From positions 467,478 through 531,477 of the forward strand of contig NZ_MLJI01000003.1 in NCBI RefSeq assembly GCF_002095535.1: DNA of 64,000 bases, in the 5' to 3' direction. Source of the DNA: Pantoea cypripedii. GTDB taxonomy: Bacteria; Pseudomonadota; Gammaproteobacteria; Enterobacterales; Enterobacteriaceae. The notes under the pieces are model-generated. The model was not told the DNA's origin and made no database searches. It saw only the letters and a list, made by a program, of their open reading frames with translations. Shown here piece after piece: positions 46,545 through 56,423 of this stretch (position 1 is its first letter; each line of letters starts with the position of its first letter). Position numbers and translations under genes: made by a program.

Positions 46545-47324
46545 ATGATTTATACGATCGACGGGACCGTAACTTATAACTCCGATGACTGCACATTAAA
46601 CCATCTCCCTACCCAGGAGACGCTGAGTCTCAGCCTCTCATCTGGCCGATTGTTTGAACAATTACTGAATTCCAACGGTGAGATCCTGACGCGGGATGCA
46701 CTGTTGACCGAGGTATGGGATAAATACGGACTACGGGGATCAAATAATAACCTGAACCAATATCTCAGCATTGTACGGCGTGCACTGGCATCCTTTGGCT
46801 GTGAAAATTTGATCATCACCGTGCCGAAAATGGGGATTCGTCTCAACACAGAAATCCCCATCACGCGGGAAGAGACCATCAAAGAAGAGGCATCAACTTC
46901 AGCGCCGGATTCTCCTCTCTATCCGGACGGTCACCGCGCAACACACGGCCACACCAATTATCTCCTGCTATTGACGGTGCTGATGGTTTGTCTGATTGCC
47001 AGCGGCAGTTGGTATTATCGGGTAGTGCGATCAGGTGAACAGGAAATTACGCCGGTTTCTATTCCGTTAGCCGGCGGCTGTAATGTGGTGTTTGTGCAGG
47101 GCGTCGACAGCCATGACCAGCCGATGCTGGAAAAGCAAATTCAACAAATGTTGCGCGAGAACCACCAAACCTGTGACAGTAGTCGGCGTCTCTACTTTGA
47201 TAAAATCACCGCATTTTCGGCACAAAACTATGGCAGAACCACGCTCTCCTCCTGCAAGCTGAATGACAGCGGTCATGTCATCGCGTGCGATAACTTTTAT
47301 TATCTCGACTGGAGAATGGGTTGA
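46545..47324 (+). CDS. ToxR/CadC-like membrane-anchored transcriptional regulator (MarT-like)
   Basis: A 259-residue inner-membrane one-component regulator. Residues ~1-105 form an OmpR-type winged HTH (LLNSNGEILTRDALLTEVW, NLNQYLSIVRRALA, V-P-K-M-G-I-R-L). A linker leads to one membrane helix at about 143-162 (YLLLLTVLMVCLIASGSWYY). The periplasmic part carries Cys residues (GGCN, QTCD, SSCK, IACD) that could form disulphides. Its stop overlaps the next gene, a FidL-like protein, the pairing of marT-fidL in Salmonella SPI-3 and of ToxR-ToxS in Vibrio. It may control the fimbrial operon beyond the non-coding region. Start 46545 has a weak SD. Confidence 0.8.
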   Translation: MIYTIDGTVTYNSDDCTLNHLPTQETLSLSLSSGRLFEQLLNSNGEILTRDALLTEVWDKYGLRGSNNNLNQYLSIVRRALASFGCENLIITVPKMGIRLNTEIPITREETIKEEASTSAPDSPLYPDGHRATHGHTNYLLLLTVLMVCLIASGSWYYRVVRSGEQEITPVSIPLAGGCNVVFVQGVDSHDQPMLEKQIQQMLRENHQTCDSSRRLYFDKITAFSAQNYGRTTLSSCKLNDSGHVIACDNFYYLDWRMG

Positions 47325-47815
47325 AGCGTACTACGATGATCGTGTTGGCCAGTGTACTGGTCGCCGTAACCTTAATTGCCATAGGCGCAATGACTTTTAT
47401 ACGTCATGCCGACGCGTTTCCTTTCCGTTGCTCAACCTTCACTCATTATGATCTCAGTCGTAAAGAGGGTTCACATAACGAATTTGCACTCACCCAGGAT
47501 TTACGCTTCCAGGATAAAACTTCAGGTTATTTGTTGCTTAACGGCCAGGTGAATTATGGCAATGCGGTCGCCACTCTCAATCGCAGAATTATCCTCAATC
47601 AGGGTGACAAAATTGATTATGATACCTATCACTATCATATCGAGAGCATCATCACTTCCCCGACTGATAATACCCCGGACGCAGTTTTTAATGATCTGCT
47701 GGCCGAGCTCACGCTTGACCCTTCTTATTTACAGTTGGATGTCGTGCAAGTCGATACTAAGGCCTACCTGATTGGTGGCCCTCTCTCTTATTTATTCACC
47801 TGCCAGCGTTACTAA
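47321..47815 (+). CDS. FidL-like small membrane partner of the ToxR-like regulator
   Basis: A 164-residue protein with one N-terminal membrane helix (MIVLASVLVAVTLIAIGAMTFI) and a periplasmic domain of about 135 residues ending F-T-C-Q-R-Y. The TTG at 47321 overlaps the stop of the regulator (TTGA) and has GGAG six bases upstream; an ATG at 47336 is the alternative. FidL-like proteins follow MarT/CadC-like regulators and probably stabilise their periplasmic domain as ToxS does for ToxR. The two Cys residues (F-R-C-S and F-T-C-Q) could form a disulphide. Confidence 0.78.
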   Translation: MKRTTMIVLASVLVAVTLIAIGAMTFIRHADAFPFRCSTFTHYDLSRKEGSHNEFALTQDLRFQDKTSGYLLLNGQVNYGNAVATLNRRIILNQGDKIDYDTYHYHIESIITSPTDNTPDAVFNDLLAELTLDPSYLQLDVVQVDTKAYLIGGPLSYLFTCQRY

Positions 47816-48060
47816 ATATGTGTAACCGCGCTTGACGCACCAGTCAATCATATCGAGATACAGCTAAAATTCTTAGCAATAGCAGAATAAAAACCTATAT
47901 AAGCATGCCTTACTGGCATCCTTGCTAACTTTCAGCGTTATGCTGCACGGCCATGTGCATAATCTGCCCTGCCACCACCTTTAAGTATGCTGAATCAAAA
48001 CATTGCAGATATAGTTAATGCACTATGCAGCGAATCGTTAACTTCAGGGAAATGACGACA

Positions 48061-49092
48061 ATGAGCTGGTTTACGCCGTGGCCGCAGTTATCGCGTGTAC
48101 TGATTTCACTCGCCTGTCTGACATTGATTTTGTTCGGGTTACACCTGTCCGCGCACCTGATTAATCAGGTGCTGCTGGCGATGCTGCTTTCCATCATGCT
48201 GGATCCGCTGGTGAGCTGGTTTGAACATAAACGCATCCCGCGCATTCTCTCCTCCCTGCTGATTATCTCGGTATTGCTGCTGATCATTGTGGTGACCATT
48301 ATCAAACTGACCGTGTTGACACCGGATTTGATCCTGCTGAGCCGCCAGACGCCATTGTTACTGACGGCAAGATTGCAGGAAGTAACTCAGGCTCTTGATC
48401 AAATTGGCATTGCCCTGGCACCGGACGAAATGCTGGCGTTTGTCGATGCCGGTGCCATTGTCCGCTGGGTTACCGCTTTCCTGACTCAAATTCCCGGCGT
48501 GTTGTCATGGTGGGTGATGGTTTTCCTGATGCTGTTGTTTATGCTTTACGAGCTGCCGCTGCTGAAAAATGCCTTGCAGAAGCGTGCGTGCGGCGACTCA
48601 CCGGCGATATATCTGGCACTGCAGGAAGGGATTCAGAGTGTGATTGTCTATGCTCGGGTCAAAACGCTGACGGGGATTTTTGGTGGTTTGATCGTCTGGG
48701 GTGGCGCGCAGTTACTGGGATTGAAGTTTGCCTTTTTCTGGGGCGTTTTGATGTTTGTTTTCAATTACGTGCCGGTGCTGGGCTCCTTTATGGCCGCCAT
48801 TCCGCCTGTGGTGCAAAGCTATCTCGCGTTTGACCTGGAAATTGCCCTGGTGATAGCGGGATTTTTTGTGGTGTTGAACCTGACGCTCAGTTCCGTGCTG
48901 GAACCGTTGATGGTGGGTAAACGGCTGGATATGTCATTAACCAGCCAGCTGCTGGCCTTTTTGTTCTGGCAGGCCGTGCTGGGCATTACCGGCGCTATCC
49001 TGGCAATCCCTCTGACCTACCTGATTAAAAAAGTCCTGCTGGCCAGCTACCGGCAACAGCAGGACTCAATATCAGCGAACTCAGGTCAGTGA
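48061..49092 (+). CDS. AI-2E family transporter (YdiK/PerM-type permease)
   Basis: A 343-residue membrane protein with about seven to eight helices of the AI-2 exporter family. W-W-V-M-V-F-L-M-L-L-F-M-L-Y-E-L-P and the segment G-A-Q-L-L-G-L-K-F-A-F-F-W-G are typical, as is N-Y-V-P-V-L-G. Many members are Na+/H+ antiporters or of unknown substrate, so AI-2 export is not implied. AGGGA lies ten bases before the ATG at 48061; starts at 48025 and 48052 are also open. Its 3' end overlaps the convergent ATPase gene by 12 bases. Confidence 0.82.
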   Translation: MSWFTPWPQLSRVLISLACLTLILFGLHLSAHLINQVLLAMLLSIMLDPLVSWFEHKRIPRILSSLLIISVLLLIIVVTIIKLTVLTPDLILLSRQTPLLLTARLQEVTQALDQIGIALAPDEMLAFVDAGAIVRWVTAFLTQIPGVLSWWVMVFLMLLFMLYELPLLKNALQKRACGDSPAIYLALQEGIQSVIVYARVKTLTGIFGGLIVWGGAQLLGLKFAFFWGVLMFVFNYVPVLGSFMAAIPPVVQSYLAFDLEIALVIAGFFVVLNLTLSSVLEPLMVGKRLDMSLTSQLLAFLFWQAVLGITGAILAIPLTYLIKKVLLASYRQQQDSISANSGQ

Positions 49093-51810
49093 TTGGGTTT
49101 TCACCCCACGCCATGATCGTGTCAGACGTTTTTCTATCTCAACCACAATAAAGATAGCGATACTGACAATCAGTGAGATAAACCAGTAATTAATCGGTAA
49201 CGGACGGGTACCGAACAGCGTATTCATCAGCGGGATATAAATGATGATCGCCTGCAGCACGATCAGTACCACCGTCACCAGCCAGATACCTTTGTTCTTT
49301 ATCAATCCGCTGTCGAGGGAGAAGCCTTCCGAATTACGGCAGTTAATCATATAAGCCCACTGCGCGGTCACCAGCATTTGCAGCAGCACGGTGCGGATAA
49401 ATTCCGGGCTGTAGCCACGTGGCTGTAACCAGGCTTCCAGCACAAAGGCGCTGATGGAGATTAACAAGCCGACAAAAATGACACGCCAGATGGCATATCC
49501 ATCCATCACATGCGCCTTCACATTACGTGGAGGACGGCGCATGGCATTGGCTTCTGCCGGTTCAAATGCCAGGCCAAAAGACAACGTGGCGGACGTCGCC
49601 ATGTTCATCCATAAAATCTGTACCGGGGTGAGCGGCAGCAGATTCCCCATCAGGATGGCGATGATAATCAGTAAGCCCTGCGCCAGGTTGGTCGGCATGA
49701 TAAACAGAATGGTTTTCTTCAGGTTGTCATACACCCGCCGTCCTTCTTTTACCGCGGCGGCAATGGTGGCGAAGTTGTCATCCGCGAGAATCATATCCGC
49801 CGACTCTTTCGTCACCTCGGTGCCTTTGATACCCATGGCGATACCGACGTTGGCCTGCTTCAGCGCGGGTGCATCGTTGACACCGTCGCCGGTCATACCG
49901 ACGATTTCGCCGCTCGATTCCAGCGCTTTTACCAGGCGTAATTTATGCTCCGGGCTGGTACGGGCAAAGATGTCATAGGTTTTCGCCGCCTGCGCCAGTT
50001 CCGCGTCGTTCATATGCTCAAGTTCATAACCGGTGACCGCTGATTTGCTGTTGCCAATACCCAGCATCTGGCCGATAGCCATCGCGGTTTCCTGATGGTC
50101 GCCGGTGATCATTTTGACGCGAATCCCCGCCTGCTGGCAGTCGTGAATGGCCGAGATGGCCTCCGGACGCGGGGGGTCCATCATGCAACCCAGCCCCAGC
50201 AGTACCATGCCGTTGTTCAGTTCATCATGATCCAGCGAAGTGACCGGCTCTGACATCGGTTTCCACGCCGCAGCGACGGTACGCAACCCCTCACTGGCGT
50301 AGGTGGTGATCGCCGCTTCCCAGTAAGCGAGGTCCAGCGGCTCCACGCCATTGGGTGTCTGTTGCTGCTGGCAAAGCTTCAGCAACACATCGGGGGCACC
50401 GGTCAGCACAATGTACGCCTGCCCATCCGCGACACAACTCACCGACATATATTTATACAGCGAATCAAAGGGAAGTTTGCTGATGACCTCAACGGATTTT
50501 TTCTGCGCAATGCCTTTTGCCGCCAGCACTTTCATCGCACCTTCGGTGGGGCCACCGACGATGACCCAGTGCCCGCTGGCATCCTGCCGCAGCTGACTTT
50601 CGTTACAGGTATCAACCGCATGCAGGAATTGCTGGAACAGCGGGTCGGTCGCGGCATTCAGTCCGCTGGCCCCTTCTTCTGCCACAATTTCGCCTTTCGG
50701 TTCATAGCTGTTGCCGCTGACGCGCCATTTGCTTTTTGCCAGCACCACCGCTTTAACCGTCATTTCATTCATGGTCAGGGTGCCGGTTTTGTCGGAGCAA
50801 ATCACCGACATCGCCCCCAGCGTCTCAACGGTAGGTAATTTACGGATAATCGCCTGGACCCGCGCCATGGACTGCACGCCGAGCGACAGGATGATCGAGA
50901 TAATGGCCGGTAATCCCTCCGGTACCGCCGCCACTGCCAGGCTGATAACCGAGAGCGCCAGCTCAGGGAACGGGATATCACGCAGGATATAACCGAAGAT
51001 AAACAGCGCAACCATCATCAGCAGGATGATGAAAAATATCGCTTTGCCGAGTTTATCAATCTGGACCAGCAGCGGAGTTTTCACCTCTTTCACAGAGCTT
51101 ATCATCTCATTGATATGCCCCAGTTCGGTGTCGCCTCCGCTGGCTACCACCACACCCGCAGCGGTGCCGGAACTGACAGTGGTGCCGGAAAATGCGAGGT
51201 TAAGGCGGTCGCCCAATGATTTTTCACCGGACAACGCATCGACATTTTTAGACACCACAGTGGACTCGCCGGTAAGAATCGCCTCTTCTACCCGCAGGTT
51301 ATGCACGTCAAACAAACGCAAATCCGCCGGGATTTTATCGCCCGGACGCAGCATCACCACATCACCGGGCACAATATCCTGGGTAGGTATGGTGATTTGT
51401 TTGCCGTCGCGCACCAGGATGGCTTCGCTGGCTAACATATTCTGGATACTTTTCAGCGATTTTTCGGCATTACTTTCCTGAATAAAGCCAATTAACGCAT
51501 TGATTACTGCGACGCCGATAATGACAAATGTATCCACCCAGTGGCCCATCACCGCCGTGATGAGCGCGGCGGCAAACAGGATATAAATCAATACATCTTT
51601 GAAATGAGAGATAAATTTCAGTAGCGCTGACTTCTCGGGTTTTTGCGGCAGCGCATTGGGACCGTATTTTTCCAGGCGCTCATTGGCTGCGGAAGAAGAT
51701 AAGCCAGACGGTGAACTTGCTAAGTTTTGGAAAGTTTCTTCTGTAGTGCACTGATACCAGAGCTGCCCAGTTGAAACAGCGCCCTTATCCTGACCTTGAA
51801 CATTTTCCAT
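49081..51810 (-). CDS. P2-type cation-transporting ATPase (Ca2+-ATPase-like)
   Basis: A 909-residue P-type ATPase. The phosphorylation motif I-C-S-D-K-T-G-T-L-T, the actuator T-G-E-S, the hinge T-G-D-G-V-N-D-A-P-A-L and the nucleotide-site K-G-I-A...F-D-S pattern are intact. The fourth helix carries AAVPEGLPA (PEGL), the signature of P2A/P2B calcium-type pumps rather than MgtA or Kdp. About ten helices are seen. It probably exports Ca2+, or Mn2+/Na+ as in some bacterial relatives. It is monocistronic and convergent with the permease gene; the ~250-base AT-rich upstream region holds its promoter and separates it from a divergent 35-residue membrane peptide. Confidence 0.87.
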   Translation of the reverse strand: MENVQGQDKGAVSTGQLWYQCTTEETFQNLASSPSGLSSSAANERLEKYGPNALPQKPEKSALLKFISHFKDVLIYILFAAALITAVMGHWVDTFVIIGVAVINALIGFIQESNAEKSLKSIQNMLASEAILVRDGKQITIPTQDIVPGDVVMLRPGDKIPADLRLFDVHNLRVEEAILTGESTVVSKNVDALSGEKSLGDRLNLAFSGTTVSSGTAAGVVVASGGDTELGHINEMISSVKEVKTPLLVQIDKLGKAIFFIILLMMVALFIFGYILRDIPFPELALSVISLAVAAVPEGLPAIISIILSLGVQSMARVQAIIRKLPTVETLGAMSVICSDKTGTLTMNEMTVKAVVLAKSKWRVSGNSYEPKGEIVAEEGASGLNAATDPLFQQFLHAVDTCNESQLRQDASGHWVIVGGPTEGAMKVLAAKGIAQKKSVEVISKLPFDSLYKYMSVSCVADGQAYIVLTGAPDVLLKLCQQQQTPNGVEPLDLAYWEAAITTYASEGLRTVAAAWKPMSEPVTSLDHDELNNGMVLLGLGCMMDPPRPEAISAIHDCQQAGIRVKMITGDHQETAMAIGQMLGIGNSKSAVTGYELEHMNDAELAQAAKTYDIFARTSPEHKLRLVKALESSGEIVGMTGDGVNDAPALKQANVGIAMGIKGTEVTKESADMILADDNFATIAAAVKEGRRVYDNLKKTILFIMPTNLAQGLLIIIAILMGNLLPLTPVQILWMNMATSATLSFGLAFEPAEANAMRRPPRNVKAHVMDGYAIWRVIFVGLLISISAFVLEAWLQPRGYSPEFIRTVLLQMLVTAQWAYMINCRNSEGFSLDSGLIKNKGIWLVTVVLIVLQAIIIYIPLMNTLFGTRPLPINYWFISLIVSIAIFIVVEIEKRLTRSWRGVKTQSLT

Positions 51811-52064
51811 ATGGACCCCTAGCTATTAAGCTATTGTTAAAATGAGTTTTTCAACAAAACACACACAAACTGAGGTAATTAGATTTTTAAGACACTGACC
51901 GAGATTTTCGCCTGAAAAAAAATAATCCAGCTAATGATTTGAATGAGATAAATTAAATCTAATCTATATTATCAGAATGGCAATGTTAGCTTGCCTGTGC
52001 GTCCGGACTCTGGCTGTACGCGTCTCTTGTCAGCCTCCACGACAGAGAGGAAAGGGAAATAACA

Positions 52065-52172
52065 ATGGAAATACAGACGGTTAAGTTAGTTTTTGGCTTC
52101 GTTATCATGGCAGTTGTCGCCACCACGCTGGTGGGGCTGCTAACATATTTCGTGGTTTCGCATATCTCCTGA
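52065..52172 (+). CDS. 35-residue single-helix membrane peptide
   Basis: ATG at 52065 is preceded by GAGAGGAAAGGG, a strong SD-like run. The peptide begins MEIQTVKLVFGF, continues as one hydrophobic helix of about 22 residues, and ends VVSHIS before TGA. It lies between the divergent P-type ATPase and the RND operon. Short one-helix proteins often bind and tune transporters (MgtR, KdpF, AcrZ are known examples), so a role with the ATPase or the RND pump is possible. I do not recognise the sequence. Confidence 0.6.
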   Translation: MEIQTVKLVFGFVIMAVVATTLVGLLTYFVVSHIS

Positions 52173-52272
52173 TGACATTTCTGAACTGCAACACAAATGT
52201 AGTAATGCTTAAAATTGTTCCTTGTTAACTGATTAATCCATGGCGCGGTATTTTCGGGATGAGGGAAAAATA

Positions 52273-53361
52273 ATGATAAAATACAAGGCAATGCTTTTTC
52301 TGCTTTGCTGTGTTTTGCTTACCGGTTGTGATGAAAAAAAAGAATCCCCGCCACCACAACCTCGTGTAATTAAGGCGTTTACCATCGCCGCAGGCAACGC
52401 TTCCAATATCCGCATATTCCCGGCACGTATTCAGGCAGGTGATAACACCGACCTCGCTTTTAAACGCGCAGGGCAAATCACCCAGCTGGATTTACGTGAT
52501 GGGATGACGGTTAAAGCCAATCAAACCCTCGCGACGCTGAATGATACTGACGCGCGTCTGCGCGTGAAGGATCGGCAAAATACTTTCCAACTGGCTGAGC
52601 GGCAATATCAGCGCTTCCGTTCCCTTTCCAACCGCAGCGCGGTGTCGCAGGCCGACATGGATGTGCAGAAATCCAATCGTGATGCTGCCGCCACGGCGCT
52701 GAGAATCGCCCAGGAAGAACTGCAATTTCTCACCCTGCGCGCCCCCTTTGATGGGGTGATTGCCAGAGTTCAGGTCCGTAATCATCAGGTGGTGGCCGCC
52801 GGGCAATCCATTGCCTTGCTAACCCGCGCCGATGTGCTGGATGTGATATTCACCGTACCGGAAAGTTTGTTTACCAGTCTCGATATCCAGAACGTCAGCT
52901 ACCAGCCGGAGGTGCAATTTAACGCCCTGCCCGGCAGAACCTTCACCGCCAGCTACAAAGAACACACCACGCAAACCGATGCCGCCACCATGACCTGGCA
53001 AGTGGTGCTGACCATGCCGCGTCCCGCCGATTTACCCAATGTGGCAGGGCTAAGCGGATCGGTACGGGTCCAGTTGCATAACCTGCCGAATGCGCCAGCT
53101 CAGTCACGCGTGGTGGTGCCTGGTGCTGCGGTGTTCAATCCCGATCGCAGCCCCACCAATCAGCCCCATGTTTGGTTGATTGTCGGCGAGGGCAATGATT
53201 TACACGTTAAAGATCAGCAGGTAGAAGTTGGCGATGTCAGTGCCGCAGGCGTTGAGATTATTTCCGGACTCAAACCTGGCGACCGTATCGTGTCAGCAGG
53301 AACCGGCGAGCTACGCGACGGCGAAGCCATCCGCATCTGGACCCGTGAGCGGGGGTTATAA
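52273..53361 (+). CDS. RND efflux periplasmic adaptor (membrane-fusion lipoprotein)
   Basis: A 362-residue HlyD/AcrA-like adaptor. The start at 52273 (GAGGGA upstream) gives a lipoprotein signal with lipobox L-L-T-G-C. The barrel-sandwich/lipoyl half (DGMTVKANQTLATLND), the coiled-coil hairpin (QLAERQYQRF to AAATALRIAQEEL), and the beta-barrel follow in the expected order. It links the inner-membrane pump to an outer-membrane channel such as TolC. Its stop overlaps the pump ATG by one base (TAATG). No outer-membrane factor gene is nearby. Confidence 0.88.
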   Translation: MIKYKAMLFLLCCVLLTGCDEKKESPPPQPRVIKAFTIAAGNASNIRIFPARIQAGDNTDLAFKRAGQITQLDLRDGMTVKANQTLATLNDTDARLRVKDRQNTFQLAERQYQRFRSLSNRSAVSQADMDVQKSNRDAAATALRIAQEELQFLTLRAPFDGVIARVQVRNHQVVAAGQSIALLTRADVLDVIFTVPESLFTSLDIQNVSYQPEVQFNALPGRTFTASYKEHTTQTDAATMTWQVVLTMPRPADLPNVAGLSGSVRVQLHNLPNAPAQSRVVVPGAAVFNPDRSPTNQPHVWLIVGEGNDLHVKDQQVEVGDVSAAGVEIISGLKPGDRIVSAGTGELRDGEAIRIWTRERGL

Positions 53362-56300
53362 TGCGGATTTTAGACAACTTTATTAATAAACCCATCCGCA
53401 TCTGGATGGTTATTCTGCTGCTTGGCGTTGGCGGTATTTATGCGCTGCTCAACATTGGCCGACTCGAAGATCCCCTGTTCACCATTAAAGCTGCGGTGAT
53501 TGTGACGCAGTATCCCGGCGCATCGGCGCAGCAGGTGGAAGAGGAAGTGACGTTGCCGCTGGAAAACGCGTTACAGCGGCTCCCTTCACTCGATAACGTC
53601 ACGTCCATCTCCAGTAATGGCCTGTCGCAGATCACCGTTTCGATTCATACCAGCTACCTGGCAAATCAGCTGCCACAAATCTGGGACGAACTCCGGCGGC
53701 GCGTGGGTGATGCCGCGCTTCAGTTTCCGCCGGGGGCGCATACCCCGTTTGTGAATGACGATTTTGGCGACGTTTATGGCTATTTCTTTGTGATTTATGG
53801 CAAAGACTTCAGCAACGACGAACTGCGCAACTACGCCGATCAACTGCGACGCGACCTGGTGCTGGTGCCGGGCGTGGCCAAAGTGGCAGTGGCGGGGGTG
53901 CAGCAGGAGCAAATCCGTATCGCGCTCTCCAGTACGAAAATGAGCAGCTACGGTATCACTACGGCGCGGGTGGCTGATTTGCTCAGCCGCAGCAACGTGG
54001 TTTCTAACGCCGGAAGTATCCGGATTGACGGTGAATCCATCCGTTTTAACCCCACCGGCGAATTCCAATCGCTGGAGGATTTAGCCAACCTGCCAATTTC
54101 ACGTCCCGGCACCTCGCAAACCCTGCATCTGCACGATATCGCCACCCTGTCCCACGGCGTGACCGATACCCCGGATAATCTCTACCATGCCGATGGGCAT
54201 GAGGCATTGGCGATTGGCGTTTCCTTTGCCCCTGGCGTCAACGTGATTAACGTCGGTGATGCGCTGACGCAAAAGCTCGACGCTTATCAGCAGGATAAAC
54301 CGGCAGGCATTTCACTGAAGGTGTTTTATAACCAGGCGCAGGAAGTGAAGCAGTCGGTTGATGGATTTATCCTTAACTTCCTGATGGCGCTGGCAATTGT
54401 CGTCGGAACGCTGCTGATTTTTATGGGGGTACGCAGCGGCATCGTCATCGCCGCATCGCTGGCATTTAACGTACTGGGTACGTTGCTGGTGATGTATTTG
54501 TTCGGGCTGGAATTGCAGCGCATCTCGCTGGGCGCACTGATCATCTCGCTCAGTATGCTGGTGGATAACGCCATTGTGGTGGTGGAAGGTATTAAAATTG
54601 ACCAGCAGCGCGGGAAGCCGTTGCAGCAGGCCACTACGCAGATGATTCAACGCACGGCGATGCCGTTGCTGGGCGCGACGGTGATTGCCATCATCGCGTT
54701 CGCCCCGATTGGCCTGTCCCAGGACTCCACCGGTGAATACTGTAAATCCCTGTTCCAGGTGCTGCTGATCTCCCTGCTGCTCAGCTGGATCACCGCACTG
54801 ACGCTTACGCCGGTGTTTATCAAATGGAGCGAAGCGCGGCGTAAAGAATTACAACTGCCGCCACAGGACGATCAATCTCCTTACCAGGGCATCGTGTTCC
54901 GTGTATATCGCAACACGCTGGCCACATTGATTCGCGTACGCTGGCTGACGATTACGGTGATGGTGGCCTGCCTGGCGGCATCGCTGTATGGCTTTACCTT
55001 TGTTAAACAGAACTTCTTCCCCTCCTCCAACACGCCGATATTTTTCACCGATCTCTGGCTGCCCTATGGCACCGATATCAACCATACCGCCGCGACCGCC
55101 GCGCAAATCGAGCGTTTTATTAATCAGGAAGAGGGGGTTGCGGCTACCGTCACCACCATCGGCCAGGGCGCGATGCGTTTTACCCTGACTTATGATTCCA
55201 CCCGTCAGTACACCAATTACGCGCAAATCATGGTGCGGGTGAAGGATGGCCGCCAGCTGGAGCGTATTGCCTTAGCGACTGAACATTATATTCAGCAGCA
55301 ATATCCGCAGGTGAATGAACGTATTAAACGTATTCAGTTCGGCAGCGCCAGCGACAGCGCGATCGCCTTACGCGTCATCGGCCCGGATCCCGATACGCTG
55401 CGCCAGATTGGCAGCCAGATTGACGGCATTTTCCAGGCCGACGGCACCACCTTCCCGGTGCGTAATGACTGGCAGGAGCGTAGCAAAGTTATCCGCCCAC
55501 AATACTCGGCATTGCGCGGACAGGAACTGGGTATCGATAAACGCGATATTGACCAGGCGTTACGCATGAATTTCAGCGGTGACGCGGTCGGCATCTTCCG
55601 CGATGGCTCACGGTTGATCCCGGTGATGTTGTTTCCGGAGGATGATGAACGGCAGAATATTGACCACATCGCCAACATTCAGTTGTGGAGCAACTCATTA
55701 CAACACTTTGTCCCGCTCAGCAACGTGGTGTCAGATTTCCGCCTTGAGTGGGAAGACCCGTTGATTATGCGACGTGATCGTATGCGCGTGTTAACGGTGC
55801 AAACTGACCCGGACCCCGCCCTCGGATTCACTGCGGCCCAGGTGGTGGCGCGGGTGCAGCCACAAATCGAACAGCTGAAGTTGCCAGCGGGCTATCGCCT
55901 CGAATGGGGCGGCGAGCTGGAAAGCTCACGTGAAGCGCAAAGTGGGTTGCTGAGTTCGCTTCCGATTGGCTTCCTGGTGATGTTTGTTATCACCATTCTG
56001 ATGTTCAACTCGCTGCGCGATGCGGTGGCAATCTGGATCACCGTACCCCTGGCCTTAATCGGCGTCACCTGTGGCTTCCTGCTAACCGGTATTCCGTTTG
56101 GCTTTATGGCGCTGATTGGGTTATTGAGCCTCTCGGGAATGCTGATCCGCAATGGCATTGTCTTGCTGGAAGAAACCCGCCAGTTCCGACAGCAGAAATC
56201 GCTACAGGAGGCAATTCTGGATGCGGCGACTTCGCGTTTGCGACCGATCCTGCTGACGGCATTTACCACCGTACTGGGTCTGTTGCCATTGTTGCGCGAT

Positions 56301-56423
56301 GTTTTTTTCCAGAGCATGGCAGTGGTGATCATTTTCGGGTTAGGTTTCGCCACGGTGCTGACTTTGCTGGTGCTGCCGGTGCTGTATCGCTGTTTCCATG
56401 CAAAGGAAGCTGTTGATGAATAA
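53361..56423 (+). CDS. RND multidrug efflux pump (HAE1 family)
   Basis: A 1020-residue proton-driven pump. The first helix and periplasmic start (IRIWMVILLLGVGGIYALLNI), Y-P-G-A-S-A-Q-Q-V-E-E-E-V, helix 4 with S-M-L-V-D-N-A-I-V-V-V-E-G (proton-relay Asp, where AcrB has D-D), and the C-terminal A-T-S-R-L-R-P-I-L-L-T-A block are present; twelve helices and two large periplasmic loops are visible. It forms an operon with the adaptor and the following acyltransferase-like gene. Substrate range cannot be read from the sequence. Confidence 0.9.
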   Translation: MRILDNFINKPIRIWMVILLLGVGGIYALLNIGRLEDPLFTIKAAVIVTQYPGASAQQVEEEVTLPLENALQRLPSLDNVTSISSNGLSQITVSIHTSYLANQLPQIWDELRRRVGDAALQFPPGAHTPFVNDDFGDVYGYFFVIYGKDFSNDELRNYADQLRRDLVLVPGVAKVAVAGVQQEQIRIALSSTKMSSYGITTARVADLLSRSNVVSNAGSIRIDGESIRFNPTGEFQSLEDLANLPISRPGTSQTLHLHDIATLSHGVTDTPDNLYHADGHEALAIGVSFAPGVNVINVGDALTQKLDAYQQDKPAGISLKVFYNQAQEVKQSVDGFILNFLMALAIVVGTLLIFMGVRSGIVIAASLAFNVLGTLLVMYLFGLELQRISLGALIISLSMLVDNAIVVVEGIKIDQQRGKPLQQATTQMIQRTAMPLLGATVIAIIAFAPIGLSQDSTGEYCKSLFQVLLISLLLSWITALTLTPVFIKWSEARRKELQLPPQDDQSPYQGIVFRVYRNTLATLIRVRWLTITVMVACLAASLYGFTFVKQNFFPSSNTPIFFTDLWLPYGTDINHTAATAAQIERFINQEEGVAATVTTIGQGAMRFTLTYDSTRQYTNYAQIMVRVKDGRQLERIALATEHYIQQQYPQVNERIKRIQFGSASDSAIALRVIGPDPDTLRQIGSQIDGIFQADGTTFPVRNDWQERSKVIRPQYSALRGQELGIDKRDIDQALRMNFSGDAVGIFRDGSRLIPVMLFPEDDERQNIDHIANIQLWSNSLQHFVPLSNVVSDFRLEWEDPLIMRRDRMRVLTVQTDPDPALGFTAAQVVARVQPQIEQLKLPAGYRLEWGGELESSREAQSGLLSSLPIGFLVMFVITILMFNSLRDAVAIWITVPLALIGVTCGFLLTGIPFGFMALIGLLSLSGMLIRNGIVLLEETRQFRQQKSLQEAILDAATSRLRPILLTAFTTVLGLLPLLRDVFFQSMAVVIIFGLGFATVLTLLVLPVLYRCFHAKEAVDE

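Noticed and set aside
48061..49092. Autoinducer-2 export role for the AI-2E family protein
   Set aside because: The family name is broad and many members have other substrates; no lsr or luxS gene is nearby.
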